Shown piece by piece: positions 15,915 to 25,105 of a stretch of 59,160 nt of DNA. This stretch comes from Clostridia bacterium. GTDB lineage: Bacteria; Bacillota; Clostridia; Christensenellales; Aristaeellaceae. The stretch spans positions 2,814 through 61,973 of the forward strand of contig JAUMVG010000011.1 in assembly GCA_030530315.1 (NCBI GenBank), written 5' to 3'. The number at the start of each line of letters is the position of its first letter. The stretch's first letter is position 1. Below the pieces are notes generated by a model that did no database searches, was not told where the DNA came from, and saw only the letters and a program-made list of their open reading frames with translations. Both the position numbers and the translations under genes were made by a program.

Positions 15915-17153
15915 ATGCCAATATTGATGGCGGGAATTGACCACAACAGGGCCGAGCTGGACATCAGGAGCCGTTTCTCATTCACAAAGCGGATGATGGA
16001 GGACGCCTTCACCTGGCTGAAGCGCCACTACCCGGTGGATGGCTGCGTCATCCTCTCGACCTGCAACCGCATGGAGATCTGGCTGAGCACGGGAGACGAA
16101 AGCCTCTCCCCCACGGAGGCGCTGTGCGCGTTCATGCAGGCCGATCCGGGAGAATGCGCGCGATACTTCGTCGAACGCCGGGAGCGGGAGGCCGTCGACC
16201 ACCTGTTCCGGCTGGCGGCGGGACTGGAATCCAAGGTCGTGGGCGAAGACCAGATCGTCACGCAGGTCAATGAAGCGCTGGCCTTCGCGCGCAGCTGCGA
16301 CGCCACGGGCCACGCTCTCGAGGCACTGTTCCGCATGGCCGTCACCGCCGCAAAGCGGGTGAAGACCCAGACGAGCCTGTCCCTCTCCGACAGCTCCGTG
16401 ATCCACGCCGCCCTCAAGGCGCTGCGCGGGCAGGGCCTGTCCTTCTCGGGAAAGAACTGCATGGTCATCGGCAGCGGCATGATGGGCAAGATCTCCGCCC
16501 AGGCCCTGCTGGACGACGGCGCAAGGGTCTGCGTGACGGTGCGCAAATACCGCAAGGGGATCGTCGACATCCCCGCGGGCTGCAGCCGCGTCGACTACGA
16601 CGACCGCCTTGCGCTGCTGCCGGAATGCGACCTGGTGGTCAGCGCCACCAGCAGCCCAAATTATACCCTGTGCCGCGAGGACCTCGAGGCCCTCCATCCG
16701 GGCCACCCCGTCACGCTGATCGACCTGGCCGTGCCCAGGGACATCGAAAAATCAGCGGAAAAATTGGACTGGGCGACCCTCTACGACATCGATTCCTTCG
16801 GCATCGACCTTGAATCGGAGAAGGTCCGGGAGAACCTGCGCCGGGCGGAGGCCATCCTGGAGGAGGAAAAGGAGGCATTTTTCGCCTGGTACGAGGGGCG
16901 CGACGTCGTCCCCCGGATCCAGGAACTGAAGGACATCGCGGCGGGAAACGTGGCGGCGCGCATGGTGCCTGCGTTCAAGCGCGCGCGTCTGGCGGTCGAC
17001 GCCAAGGAAAACCTGGAGCAGGAGATCGAAGGCGCGTCGTCGCGCATGATGAACAACCTGCTGTTCGGCATGCGCTCAAGGCTCTCGGAGGACGTGTTCC
17101 GGGAGTGCCTGGGCGCGATGGAAGCATCGCTGAAATCGTGGAAGCACAATTGA
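15915..17153 (+). CDS. hemA: Glutamyl-tRNA reductase
   Basis: A 412-aa enzyme that reduces glutamyl-tRNA to glutamate-1-semialdehyde, the first step of C5 tetrapyrrole synthesis. The catalytic cysteine is Cys50 in ILSTCNRMEIW. The NADPH domain (GKNCMVIGSGMMGKISAQAL) and the C-terminal dimerisation helices follow. The start at 15915 follows AAGGAAGG. It is the first gene after the cobalamin riboswitch and its terminator, so it is expected to be B12-repressed. hemB follows after 20 nt. Confidence 0.97.
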   Translation: MPILMAGIDHNRAELDIRSRFSFTKRMMEDAFTWLKRHYPVDGCVILSTCNRMEIWLSTGDESLSPTEALCAFMQADPGECARYFVERREREAVDHLFRLAAGLESKVVGEDQIVTQVNEALAFARSCDATGHALEALFRMAVTAAKRVKTQTSLSLSDSSVIHAALKALRGQGLSFSGKNCMVIGSGMMGKISAQALLDDGARVCVTVRKYRKGIVDIPAGCSRVDYDDRLALLPECDLVVSATSSPNYTLCREDLEALHPGHPVTLIDLAVPRDIEKSAEKLDWATLYDIDSFGIDLESEKVRENLRRAEAILEEEKEAFFAWYEGRDVVPRIQELKDIAAGNVAARMVPAFKRARLAVDAKENLEQEIEGASSRMMNNLLFGMRSRLSEDVFRECLGAMEASLKSWKHN

Positions 17154-17173
17154 AACAGGGAGGAATGAAGATA

Positions 17174-18157
17174 ATGGATATGATCGTAAGGCCCCGGCGG
17201 CTGCGGAGCAGCGAGGCTCTGCGCAAGATGGTCCGGGAGACGCGGGTGGACAAGGCGTCCCTGATCTACCCGATGTTCGTCATGGACGGCAAGGACAAGG
17301 TGGAGGAAATCGCCGCCATGCCCGGCCAGTACCGCTACACCGTGGATCGCATGGGCGAGGAACTGGACCGTCTGGCGGCGACGGGGGTTTCAAGCGTCAT
17401 GCTGTTCGGCATCCCGGCGCACAAGGACCCGGTGGGCAGCCAGGCCTATGCCCCGGACGGCATCGTCCAGCGGGCGGTGCTGCGGGCGAAGATGCTGCAC
17501 CCGGAGATGTACATCATCACGGACGTGTGCATGTGCGAGTACACCTCCCACGGGCATTGCGGCGTGCTCTGCGACCACGATGTCGATAACGACAAAACAC
17601 TGGAACTGCTGGCAAAGACGGCGCTCTCCCACGTGGAGGCCGGCGCGGACATGGTCGCCCCCTCGGATATGATGGACGGCCGGGTGCGGGCCATCCGCGA
17701 GGCGCTGGACAAAAACGGCTTCACCAATAAGCCCATCATGTCCTACGCGGTGAAGTTCGCCTCCTCCTTCTACGGCCCCTTCCGCGAGGCGGCGGGCTCC
17801 GCGCCCTCCTTCGGCGACCGCAAGAGCTACCAGATGGACTTCCACAACCGCCGCGAGGCCATCAAGGAGGCGCTGCTGGACGTGGACGAGGGCGCGGACA
17901 TCATCATGGTCAAGCCCGCCATGAGCTACCTCGACCTGGTGCGGGAGGTCCGCGACCGGGTGAACCTGCCCGTGGCCGCCTACAGCGTGTCCGGCGAATA
18001 CGCCATGGTGAAGGCCGCCGCGGCCAACGGCTGGATCGACGAGGAGAAGATCGTGTGCGAAATGGCGGTGGCCGCCTATCGCGCCGGCGCGGACATCTAC
18101 CTGACCTACTATGCCAAGGAACTGGCGCGATTCATCCAGGAAGGAAGGATTGGTTGA
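17174..18157 (+). CDS. hemB: Porphobilinogen synthase
   Basis: A 327-aa delta-aminolevulinate dehydratase that condenses two 5-aminolevulinates to porphobilinogen. Schiff-base lysines are Lys194 ([15 protein letters not shown]) and Lys247 ([10 protein letters not shown]). The catalytic zinc triad is present as C119, C121 and C129 in [14 protein letters not shown], so it is the zinc-dependent type. ATG 17174 is 9 nt after GGGAGGA; ATG 17165 is too close. hemL begins 1 nt after the stop. Confidence 0.97.
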   Translation: MDMIVRPRRLRSSEALRKMVRETRVDKASLIYPMFVMDGKDKVEEIAAMPGQYRYTVDRMGEELDRLAATGVSSVMLFGIPAHKDPVGSQAYAPDGIVQRAVLRAKMLHPEMYIITDVCMCEYTSHGHCGVLCDHDVDNDKTLELLAKTALSHVEAGADMVAPSDMMDGRVRAIREALDKNGFTNKPIMSYAVKFASSFYGPFREAAGSAPSFGDRKSYQMDFHNRREAIKEALLDVDEGADIIMVKPAMSYLDLVREVRDRVNLPVAAYSVSGEYAMVKAAAANGWIDEEKIVCEMAVAAYRAGADIYLTYYAKELARFIQEGRIG

Positions 18158-18158
18158 C

Positions 18159-19430
18159 ATGAGATCGCAGGCACTGTTTGATCGCGCGAAATCGGTCATT
18201 CCCGGCGGCGTGAACAGCCCCGTGCGGGCCTTCGGCTCCGTGGGCATGGCGCCCCGGTTCATCGCCCGCGCGAAGGGCGACCGCATCTGGGACGTCGAGG
18301 GCAACGAATACATCGACTACATCGGCTCCTGGGGGCCGATGATCCTGGGCCACGCCCATCCCGCCGTGCTGGAGGCCGTGGAGCAGGCCGCGAGGGACGG
18401 GCTGAGCTTCGGCGCCGCCACCGAACGCGAGGTGGAGATGGCGGAGCTGATCTGCGACATCGTGCCCTCCGTCGAGATGGTGCGCATGGTCAATTCCGGC
18501 ACTGAGGCCGTCATGAGCGCCATCCGCGCGGCGCGGGGCTTCACAGGCAGGGACAAGATCGTCAAGTTCGCCGGCTGCTATCACGGCCACAGCGACGCCA
18601 TGCTGGTCAAGGCGGGCTCGGGCGTGATGACCCAGGGCATCCCCGGCAGCTCCGGCGTGCCCCGGGGCTGCACCCGGGACACGCTGACCGCCACCTACAA
18701 CGACCTGGACAGCGTAAAGGCGCTGTTCGAAGCCAATCCCAATGAGATCGCCGCCGTCATCGTAGAGCCCGTCGGCGCGAACATGGGCGTGGTGCTGCCC
18801 GAGCCGGGCTTCCTGGAGGGCCTGCGCGCCATCTGTGACGCAAGCGGCGCGCTGCTGATCTTCGACGAGGTCATCACCGGCTTCCGCCTGGCGCTGGACG
18901 GCGCCCAGGGCTTCTACGGCATTCGCCCGGACCTGACCACCTTCGGCAAGATCATCGGCGGCGGCATGCCCGTGGGCGCCTATGGCGGACGGCGGGACAT
19001 CATGTCCATGGTCGCCCCCACCGGCCCGGTGTACCAGGCGGGCACCCTCAGCGGCAATCCCGTGGCCATGGCGGCGGGGCTGGCGCAATTGAAGCTGCTC
19101 CGGGACACCCCCGGCCTCTACGGAAACCTGAACCGCGCCGGAGACGCGTTCTTCGCTGAACTGGATGGGATCCTCACCGGGGCAGGCGTACCCCACTGCA
19201 CGAACCACGTGGGCTCCCTGGGCTGCGTGTTCTTCACCGCGGAGCTGGTGAAGGACTACGCCGGCGCGCAGACCAGCGACACCGCGCGGTACACGGCCTA
19301 TTTCAGGCACATGCTGGACAGCGGCGTCTACCTCGCCCCCTCCCAGTTCGAGGCCATGTTCCTGTCCACGGCGCACACGCCCGAAGACTTGCAGAGGACG
19401 TTGAACGCCGTCCGGGAGTTCGTCAAATGA
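18159..19430 (+). CDS. hemL: Glutamate-1-semialdehyde 2,1-aminomutase
   Basis: A 423-aa PLP enzyme converting glutamate-1-semialdehyde to 5-aminolevulinate, acting directly after HemA. The PLP lysine is Lys264 in [32 protein letters not shown] and DEVITGFR are typical. AAGGAAGG precedes the ATG. Its stop overlaps the hemC start by 4 nt (ATGA), which couples translation. Confidence 0.97.
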   Translation: MRSQALFDRAKSVIPGGVNSPVRAFGSVGMAPRFIARAKGDRIWDVEGNEYIDYIGSWGPMILGHAHPAVLEAVEQAARDGLSFGAATEREVEMAELICDIVPSVEMVRMVNSGTEAVMSAIRAARGFTGRDKIVKFAGCYHGHSDAMLVKAGSGVMTQGIPGSSGVPRGCTRDTLTATYNDLDSVKALFEANPNEIAAVIVEPVGANMGVVLPEPGFLEGLRAICDASGALLIFDEVITGFRLALDGAQGFYGIRPDLTTFGKIIGGGMPVGAYGGRRDIMSMVAPTGPVYQAGTLSGNPVAMAAGLAQLKLLRDTPGLYGNLNRAGDAFFAELDGILTGAGVPHCTNHVGSLGCVFFTAELVKDYAGAQTSDTARYTAYFRHMLDSGVYLAPSQFEAMFLSTAHTPEDLQRTLNAVREFVK

Positions 19431-20314
19431 GCGCGAAAATTGTCGTGGGCAGCCGCGAGAGCCGGCTCGCGGTGGTGCAGAGCATGACGGTGGTGGATTT
19501 TCTCAGGTCGACGCAGCCCGGGATCGACGTGGAGCTGTTGACAATGAAGACCACCGGCGATAAGATACTGGATAAGACCCTGGACAAGGTCGGCGGCAAG
19601 GGACTGTTCGTGAAGGAGCTGGACGTGGCCCTGCGGGAGCGCCGTGCGGACGTGACCGTCCACAGCCTGAAGGACATGCCCATGGAGGTGCCGGAGGACC
19701 TGCCGATCCTGTGCTGCTCCCGCCGGGAGGACCCGAGGGACGCGCTGGTGCTGCGGGAAGGCATGGCGGAACTGCCGGAGCATCCGAGCATCGGCACCTC
19801 CAGCCTGCGCCGCGCCATCCAGCTGAAGGCGCTTTTCCCGGACTGCGAGATCAGGCCGGTGCGGGGCAACCTGCAAACCCGGCTCCGCAAGCTGGACGAG
19901 GGCCAGTTTGACGCGCTGGTGCTGGCGGCGGCAGGCATGAAACGCATGGGCCTTGAAGCCCGCGTCAGCCGGATTTTCAGCGTGGACGAGATCCTTCCCG
20001 CGGCGGGCCAGGGCATCATGGCCGTGCAAGGCCGGGCGGATTTCGACCGGGCGCTGCTGGCGGGCTATGCCGACGCGGACGCCTGGCGCGCCGCGATGGC
20101 GGAGCGCGCCTTCGTGCACGAGCTGAACGGCGGCTGCACGTCGCCGGTGTGCGCCCACGCGGTGCTGGACAGCGAAGGCATCCGTCTGATCGGCCTGTAC
20201 TGGGAGGAATCGGACGGCAGCTGGCGCAAGGGATCCGTCGAAGGACCCTATGAAGAGGCCAAGCAGCTGGGTATAGCGCTCGCGCAGACGCTGCGCGACG
20301 GAAGGGAGGCGTGA
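19427..20314 (+). CDS. hemC: Hydroxymethylbilane synthase (porphobilinogen deaminase)
   Basis: A 295-aa enzyme that polymerises four porphobilinogens into hydroxymethylbilane. The dipyrromethane cofactor attachment site is Cys237 in [10 protein letters not shown], and the catalytic Asp is in HSLKDMP (residues 80-85). [10 protein letters not shown] and RGNLQTRL bind substrate carboxylates. It overlaps hemL and is followed 2 nt later by the fused cobA-hemD. Confidence 0.97.
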   Translation: MSAKIVVGSRESRLAVVQSMTVVDFLRSTQPGIDVELLTMKTTGDKILDKTLDKVGGKGLFVKELDVALRERRADVTVHSLKDMPMEVPEDLPILCCSRREDPRDALVLREGMAELPEHPSIGTSSLRRAIQLKALFPDCEIRPVRGNLQTRLRKLDEGQFDALVLAAAGMKRMGLEARVSRIFSVDEILPAAGQGIMAVQGRADFDRALLAGYADADAWRAAMAERAFVHELNGGCTSPVCAHAVLDSEGIRLIGLYWEESDGSWRKGSVEGPYEEAKQLGIALAQTLRDGREA

Positions 20315-20316
20315 CC

Positions 20317-21855
20317 ATGGCGGGCAAGGTTTGGCTGGTCGGAGCCGGCCCCGGCGACGCGGGCCTGTTGACGATCAAGGGCCGGGAGGTGCTCTCCCAG
20401 GCGGAGGTCGTGGTCTACGACGCCCTGGTGTCAGGCAGCGTGCTGACACTGATCCCGGAGGGCGCAAAGCGGATCTTCGCGGGCAAGCGCTCGGGCAACC
20501 ACTTCCTTCGGCAGGAGGAGACCAACCGGGTGCTGCTGGAGGAGGCCCTTGACGGCAAGCGCGTGGTGCGCCTGAAGGGCGGCGACCCCTTCGTGTTCGG
20601 GCGCGGCGGCGAGGAGCTGGAGCTGCTGGTGGAACACGGCGTGCCCTTTGAGATCGTGCCGGGCGTCACCAGCGCCTTCGCGGTGCCGGCCTACAACGGC
20701 ATCCCCGTGACCCACAGGGATTTCTGCTCCTCGGTACACGTCATCACCGGCCACCGCCGGGCCGACCACACCTACGACATCGACTTCGAGGCGCTGGTAC
20801 GCACAAAGGGAACCCTGATCTTCCTGATGGGCATCGCCGCGCTGCCGGACCTCATGAACGGGCTGCTGGCGGCGGGCATGGACCCGGATATGCCCGCGGC
20901 GGTGCTGGAGCGCGGCACCACCGCGAAGCAGCGCCGGGTGAGCGCCACGGTGGGCACGCTGGAAAGGGTGTGCTCCGAGGCCGTCATCCAGACGCCCGCG
21001 ATCATCGTCGTGGGCCGCGCGTGCGCCCTCGCGGACACCTTCGCCTGGGCAGAGAAGCGCCCCCTGGCGGGCGTCCGGGCGCTGGTCACCCGGCCCAGGG
21101 AGCTGGTATCCACATTGGCGAACCTGCTGCGGGAAAGGGGCGCGGAGGTGCTGGAGCTGCCCGCCATCCGCACCGTGCCGGTGAAGGACATGGCGGCGGT
21201 GGACGCGGCCATTGAAGCGCTCGCCGAAGGCGGCTACGACTGGCTGGTGTTCACCAGCCCCAGCGGCGTGGGCATCTTCTTCGACCGGCTGATCGCGCAG
21301 CGCGACCTGCGGGCATTGGCGGGCGTGAAGCTGGCCGCCATCGGCCAGGGCACGCAGAAGGCGCTGCTCAGATACGGCCTCAAGGCGGACTTCCTGCCGT
21401 CTGTGTACGACGGCGAGACGCTGGGCCGGGAGCTGCGGGCGGTCTGCGCGCCGGGTTCCCGCATCCTCATCCCCCGGGCGGCCATCGGCAACCACGAACT
21501 GATCGATAAACTGGAGCAGGGCGACCGCCTGACCGTCACCGACGTCGCCACCTACGACACGGAATACGCATCCCCCGAGGTGTTCGACGTGCGCGGGATG
21601 TTTGAGCGGAGCCCGGAGGATCCGGCTCCGGGCCTGGACTTTGCCGTGTTCACCAGCGCCTCCACGGTGCGGGGTTTTGCCGCCGCCGTGCCGGACGCGG
21701 ATTTCAACCGGGTGAACGCCGTCTGCATCGGCCGGCAAACCGCCGCCGAGGCGCAGAAGCGCGGCATGCGCGTGTGGATCTCAGAGAGGGCCACGCTGGA
21801 AGCCCTGGTAAAGCGGGTGGAGGAAGCCGCGGACGAATTGAGAATTGAGAATTGA
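20317..21855 (+). CDS. cobA-hemD: Fused uroporphyrinogen-III methyltransferase / synthase
   Basis: A 512-aa bifunctional protein. Residues 1 to about 245 are the SUMT (CobA) domain (VWLVGAGPGDAGLLTIKG, GDPFVFGRGGEE, and VTSAFAVPAYNGIPVTHR), which makes precorrin-2 from uroporphyrinogen III. Residues about 255-505 are the HemD domain (PLAGVRALVTRP, WLVFTSPSGVGIFF), which cyclises hydroxymethylbilane. ATG 20317 is 7 nt from GAAGGGAGG. The last residues (ELRIEN) and the stop are read from the start of an intergenic repeat element, so the natural C-terminus may have been replaced. Confidence 0.95.
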   Translation: MAGKVWLVGAGPGDAGLLTIKGREVLSQAEVVVYDALVSGSVLTLIPEGAKRIFAGKRSGNHFLRQEETNRVLLEEALDGKRVVRLKGGDPFVFGRGGEELELLVEHGVPFEIVPGVTSAFAVPAYNGIPVTHRDFCSSVHVITGHRRADHTYDIDFEALVRTKGTLIFLMGIAALPDLMNGLLAAGMDPDMPAAVLERGTTAKQRRVSATVGTLERVCSEAVIQTPAIIVVGRACALADTFAWAEKRPLAGVRALVTRPRELVSTLANLLRERGAEVLELPAIRTVPVKDMAAVDAAIEALAEGGYDWLVFTSPSGVGIFFDRLIAQRDLRALAGVKLAAIGQGTQKALLRYGLKADFLPSVYDGETLGRELRAVCAPGSRILIPRAAIGNHELIDKLEQGDRLTVTDVATYDTEYASPEVFDVRGMFERSPEDPAPGLDFAVFTSASTVRGFAAAVPDADFNRVNAVCIGRQTAAEAQKRGMRVWISERATLEALVKRVEEAADELRIEN

Positions 21856-21998
21856 CAATTGAGAATGGAGTATGGAGTATGGAGGTACAAATCCTTCCGG
21901 ATTTGTTTGATATATTCAGATTCTCTGCCGCTATTCAATCAAAGAAATCCATAGGATTTCCACAGGAATTCTCAATTCTCCATTCTCAATTCTCAATT
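21835..21998. repeat. MITE-like element with AATTGAGAATTGAG terminal inverted repeats
   Basis: About 35-bp imperfect terminal inverted repeats made of AGAATTG heptads flank the element; left 21835-21870, right about 21964-21998, with roughly 32 of 35 positions matching. Inside are ACAAATCC/GGATTTGT (21887-21906) and GAAATCC/GGATTTC hairpins (about 21944-21960). No transposase is encoded. It lies within the operon between cobA-hemD and cbiL, and its left end provides the cobA-hemD stop codon. Confidence 0.85.
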
Positions 21999-22032
21999 AA
22001 ACCAAACAGACGTTGATATGGAGGTAGAACAT

Positions 22033-22725
22033 ATGAAGCGTGGTATTGCCTACGGCGTGGGCGTCGGCCCCGGCGACCCTGAACTGATGACCTACAGGGC
22101 GGCGAAGCTGATCCGGGAGAACGACGTGATCGCCGTGCCCGGCAGGGACCCGAAGGAGGCCGTGGCCTACAAAATCGCGGCGGGCGTGGTGCCCGAGATC
22201 GCGGACAAGGAGCTGGTGCCCATCTACATGCCCATGGTCAAGGACCGGGAACTGATCGACAAAGAGCATCAGAAGGCCGCGAAGCTGGTGGAGAGCATAC
22301 TGGATACGGGCAAAAATCTGGTGTACATCACCCTGGGAGACCCCACCATCTACTGCACCTTCAGCTACATCCAGCACTACCTGGAGGCGGACGGCTACCA
22401 GGTGGAGCTGGTCCCCGGCATCAGCTCCTTCTGCGCCGCGGCGGCGCGGCTGGGCCTCCCGCTGGTGGAGTGGGACGAGCAGCTGCACGTGATACCCGCG
22501 GTCCACAAGCTGGACCACGCTCTGGAGCAGCCGGGTACCTATGTGCTGATGAAGTCCGCCAGCCAGATGGCCGCCGTCAAGGAGATGCTCAGAAAGAGCG
22601 GCCGGGCGGTCCAGATGGTGGAGAATTGCAGCATGGACAACGAAAAGCTGTATCGAAGCCTGGACGAGATTCCCGACGACGCCGGGTATTTCTCCCTCAT
22701 CATAGCGAAGGAAAACCATGATTGA
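22033..22725 (+). CDS. cbiL: Precorrin-2 / cobalt-factor II C20-methyltransferase
   Basis: A 230-aa SAM-dependent methyltransferase of the tetrapyrrole family. YGVGVGPGDPELMTYRAAKLI at the N-terminus is typical of CbiL/CobI, followed by ITLGDPTIYCTFSYI and VPGISSFCAAAARLG. It methylates C20 of cobalt-factor II to give cobalt-factor III. The ribosome-binding site GGAGGTAG lies 6 nt before ATG 22033. Its end overlaps the next ABC gene by 8 nt. With cbiK in the operon, the anaerobic, early-cobalt route is likely. Confidence 0.93.
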   Translation: MKRGIAYGVGVGPGDPELMTYRAAKLIRENDVIAVPGRDPKEAVAYKIAAGVVPEIADKELVPIYMPMVKDRELIDKEHQKAAKLVESILDTGKNLVYITLGDPTIYCTFSYIQHYLEADGYQVELVPGISSFCAAAARLGLPLVEWDEQLHVIPAVHKLDHALEQPGTYVLMKSASQMAAVKEMLRKSGRAVQMVENCSMDNEKLYRSLDEIPDDAGYFSLIIAKENHD

Positions 22726-23551
22726 GCTAAAGAACCTGACCAAGAAATTCGACGACTTCACCGCGGTGGACCATCTGAGCCTGCGCATTGAGACCGGGGA
22801 GTTCTTCGGGCTCCTGGGCCCCAACGGCGCGGGCAAGACCACCACCCTGTCCATGATGTCCACGGTGCTGCTGCCCACGGAGGGCGAGATACTGATCGAC
22901 GGGCAGAAGCTGGACCGCAAGGCCAGCGCGCAGAAGCGCAAGCTGTCCGTCATCACCCAGGAGTATTCCATGCGCCAGGACATGAACATGGACGAGGTCA
23001 TGGAGTATCAGGGGCGGCTGTACTATCTGCCGAGGAAGGTCATCAAGCAAAAGACCGACGAGCTTCTGGCGTTCGCCGGTCTGATCGAGTATCGCCACCG
23101 CACGGTGCGGCACCTGTCCGGCGGCATGAAGCGCAAGCTGATGATCTGCCGGGCGCTGATGATCGAGCCGGAGATCCTGCTGCTGGACGAGCCCACGGCG
23201 GGCATGGACGCGCTGTCCCGCAGGCAGATGTGGAACCTCCTGCGGCGGGTCAACGGAGACAGGATGACCATCGTGCTGACCACCCACTACATCGAGGAGG
23301 CCCAGGCGCTGTGCGGCCGCGTGGCGCTGATCAACCAGGGGAAGCTGCAAAAGCTGGACAGCCCCGACAACCTGATTCACGAGCTGGGCGCCTTCGCCGT
23401 GGACGAGACCTCGCAGGACAACCTGGTCAGCCGGTATTTCCACAACCGCGACGACGCGATCGCCTACCTTTCCAAGGCGGGAAGCGACGCCGCGCTGCGG
23501 GCCACGACGCTGGAGGACGTGTTCGTGGATGTGGCGGGGAGGAAGCTGTAG
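22718..23551 (+). CDS. ABC transporter ATP-binding protein in the corrin operon
   Basis: A 277-aa ATPase of the ABC-2/DrrA type: Walker A GPNGAGKTT, signature LSGGMKRK, Walker B LLLLDEPTAGMD, and a C-terminal tail ending TTLEDVFVDVAGRKL, typical of DrrA/NodI-like proteins. It starts inside the end of cbiL (8-nt overlap), and its stop is immediately followed by the permease start, so all three are co-translated. The substrate is unknown; placement among corrin genes suggests a tetrapyrrole, a cobalt compound or a related metabolite. Confidence 0.93.
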   Translation: MIELKNLTKKFDDFTAVDHLSLRIETGEFFGLLGPNGAGKTTTLSMMSTVLLPTEGEILIDGQKLDRKASAQKRKLSVITQEYSMRQDMNMDEVMEYQGRLYYLPRKVIKQKTDELLAFAGLIEYRHRTVRHLSGGMKRKLMICRALMIEPEILLLDEPTAGMDALSRRQMWNLLRRVNGDRMTIVLTTHYIEEAQALCGRVALINQGKLQKLDSPDNLIHELGAFAVDETSQDNLVSRYFHNRDDAIAYLSKAGSDAALRATTLEDVFVDVAGRKL

Positions 23552-24283
23552 ATGGGCATCATAACCGTTCTTTGGGAAAAATGGGTGGAGTTCAAGCGGG
23601 ACTTCTACAAGATCACCGTCGCGGCGATGATCTCCCCTCTGATGTACCTGATCATATTCGGCATGGGCATCCAGACCACGTCCCACGGGGAACCCTACCT
23701 GCACTTCCTGATCCCGGGCATCGTGGCCATGGCGACCATGACGGGTTCTTTCAGCGCCATCGCCCAGAACATGAGCGTCCAGCGCCTGTATGAGAAGGCG
23801 CTGGACCAGATCATGGTCTCCCCCACCCCGCTGTGGCAGTTTATACTGGGCCAGGTGATCGGCGGCAGCCTGCGGGGCATGTACGCGGGCGGCATCATAC
23901 TGCTGCTGACCGCGCCGATCCGCACAGACCTGATCTTCAACGGGGTGTCCATACTGATCATGTTCCTGAACGGCACGGTGTTTTCCACCATCGCGCTGGT
24001 GATGTCGTTCCTGGCCAAGAGCTATACCGACGCGCCGCGCTTTACCTCCTACATCATCATGCCGATGTCGTTCCTGTGCAACACCTTCTTCTCCACCGAC
24101 CAGATGCCCTCGGGCTTCCGGCAGGTCATTTCCATACTGCCCCTTTCCCAGGCCAGCGCCATGATCCGCGCCATATCCAACGGCGAAGCGCCGGGCTGGT
24201 TCGGGTTCGCGGTGCTGCTGGCCTACCTGACTGTATTTGGCGCGATTTCGGTGGCGTTTATCTACCGCAAAAAGAACCTGTGA
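23552..24283 (+). CDS. ABC-2 type permease in the corrin operon
   Basis: A 243-aa membrane protein with about six helices and the ABC-2/NodJ-like signature (SFSAIAQNMSVQRLYEKALDQIMVSPTPLWQFILGQVIGGSLRGMYAG). It begins directly after the ATPase stop codon without a separate ribosome-binding site spacer, so it partners that ATPase. ABC-2 systems of this type are usually exporters. cbiK follows 9 nt downstream. Confidence 0.9.
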   Translation: MGIITVLWEKWVEFKRDFYKITVAAMISPLMYLIIFGMGIQTTSHGEPYLHFLIPGIVAMATMTGSFSAIAQNMSVQRLYEKALDQIMVSPTPLWQFILGQVIGGSLRGMYAGGIILLLTAPIRTDLIFNGVSILIMFLNGTVFSTIALVMSFLAKSYTDAPRFTSYIIMPMSFLCNTFFSTDQMPSGFRQVISILPLSQASAMIRAISNGEAPGWFGFAVLLAYLTVFGAISVAFIYRKKNL

Positions 24284-24292
24284 AGAGGTGCC

Positions 24293-25105
24293 ATGATGAA
24301 TCGAACCGCACTTTTGGCGGTCAGCTTTGGAACCGCCTACGAGGAGACGCGCAAGAAGACCCTTGACGCGATTGAAGCGGATCTGAGGGCGGCCTTCCCG
24401 GAACGCGCCTTCTACCGGGCGTGGACCAGCGGCACGATCCGCAGGAAGCTGGCCCTGGAGAAGGGCATTCAGATCGACTCCGCTTCCGAAGCCGTGGATC
24501 GGATGCTGGGCGACGGCGTGACGGACCTGCTGGTTCAACCCACCCATATGATGGCGGGCGGCGAATACGAGGCCCTTCGCCAGGCGATAGGCGCCCATGC
24601 CCGCCGATTCGACACCCTCCGCATGGGCGAACCGCTGCTGGCGGATGTCGAAAGCCTGTCCGATCTCGCGGACGCGATCCTGTCCACCTATGCCGAATTG
24701 CGGGACGATGAGCTGCTGGCGCTGATGGGGCACGGAAGCGCCGACAGCCGCTTTGCCGCCTATGAGCTGCTGGACGAGCGCTTCCGGGCCAGCGGGCACG
24801 CCAACATCTGCGTGGGCACCGTGGAGCACGAGCCCGGCATCGCCCCGGTGCTGGCGCGCGTAAACGCCAGAAGACCGCGGAAGGTCACCATCGCGCCGCT
24901 GCTGGTGGTCGCGGGCGGGCACGCAATCAGGGACATGGCGGGCGACGGACCGGAGTCGTGGAAATCCCAAATTGGCGCAACAGGGGTCCAGACGGAGTGC
25001 GTTCTCAAGGGCATGGGCGAATACGCGGCGGTGCGCGCTCTGTACGTCAAGCATGCCCGGCGCGCAAAGCAAATCCAGGCGGAGGCTGTGAACGATGCGA
25101 CATAG
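24293..25105 (+). CDS. cbiK: Sirohydrochlorin cobaltochelatase CbiK
   Basis: A 270-aa anaerobic cobaltochelatase that inserts Co2+ into sirohydrochlorin. Metal-binding histidines are in LMGHGSADSR and VVAGGHAIRDMAGD; the N-terminus TALLAVSFGTAYEETR is typical. There is no signal peptide, so it is cytoplasmic. Two consecutive ATGs (24293, 24296) follow GAAGAGGTG; the second has better spacing. Its 3' end overlaps the next gene by 11 nt. With SirC and CbiL it gives cobalt-factor III. Confidence 0.95.
   Translation: MMNRTALLAVSFGTAYEETRKKTLDAIEADLRAAFPERAFYRAWTSGTIRRKLALEKGIQIDSASEAVDRMLGDGVTDLLVQPTHMMAGGEYEALRQAIGAHARRFDTLRMGEPLLADVESLSDLADAILSTYAELRDDELLALMGHGSADSRFAAYELLDERFRASGHANICVGTVEHEPGIAPVLARVNARRPRKVTIAPLLVVAGGHAIRDMAGDGPESWKSQIGATGVQTECVLKGMGEYAAVRALYVKHARRAKQIQAEAVNDAT

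Noticed and set aside
21835-21998. CRISPR array
   Set aside because: The repeats are 7-bp heptads and inverted, without spacers of constant length or cas genes.
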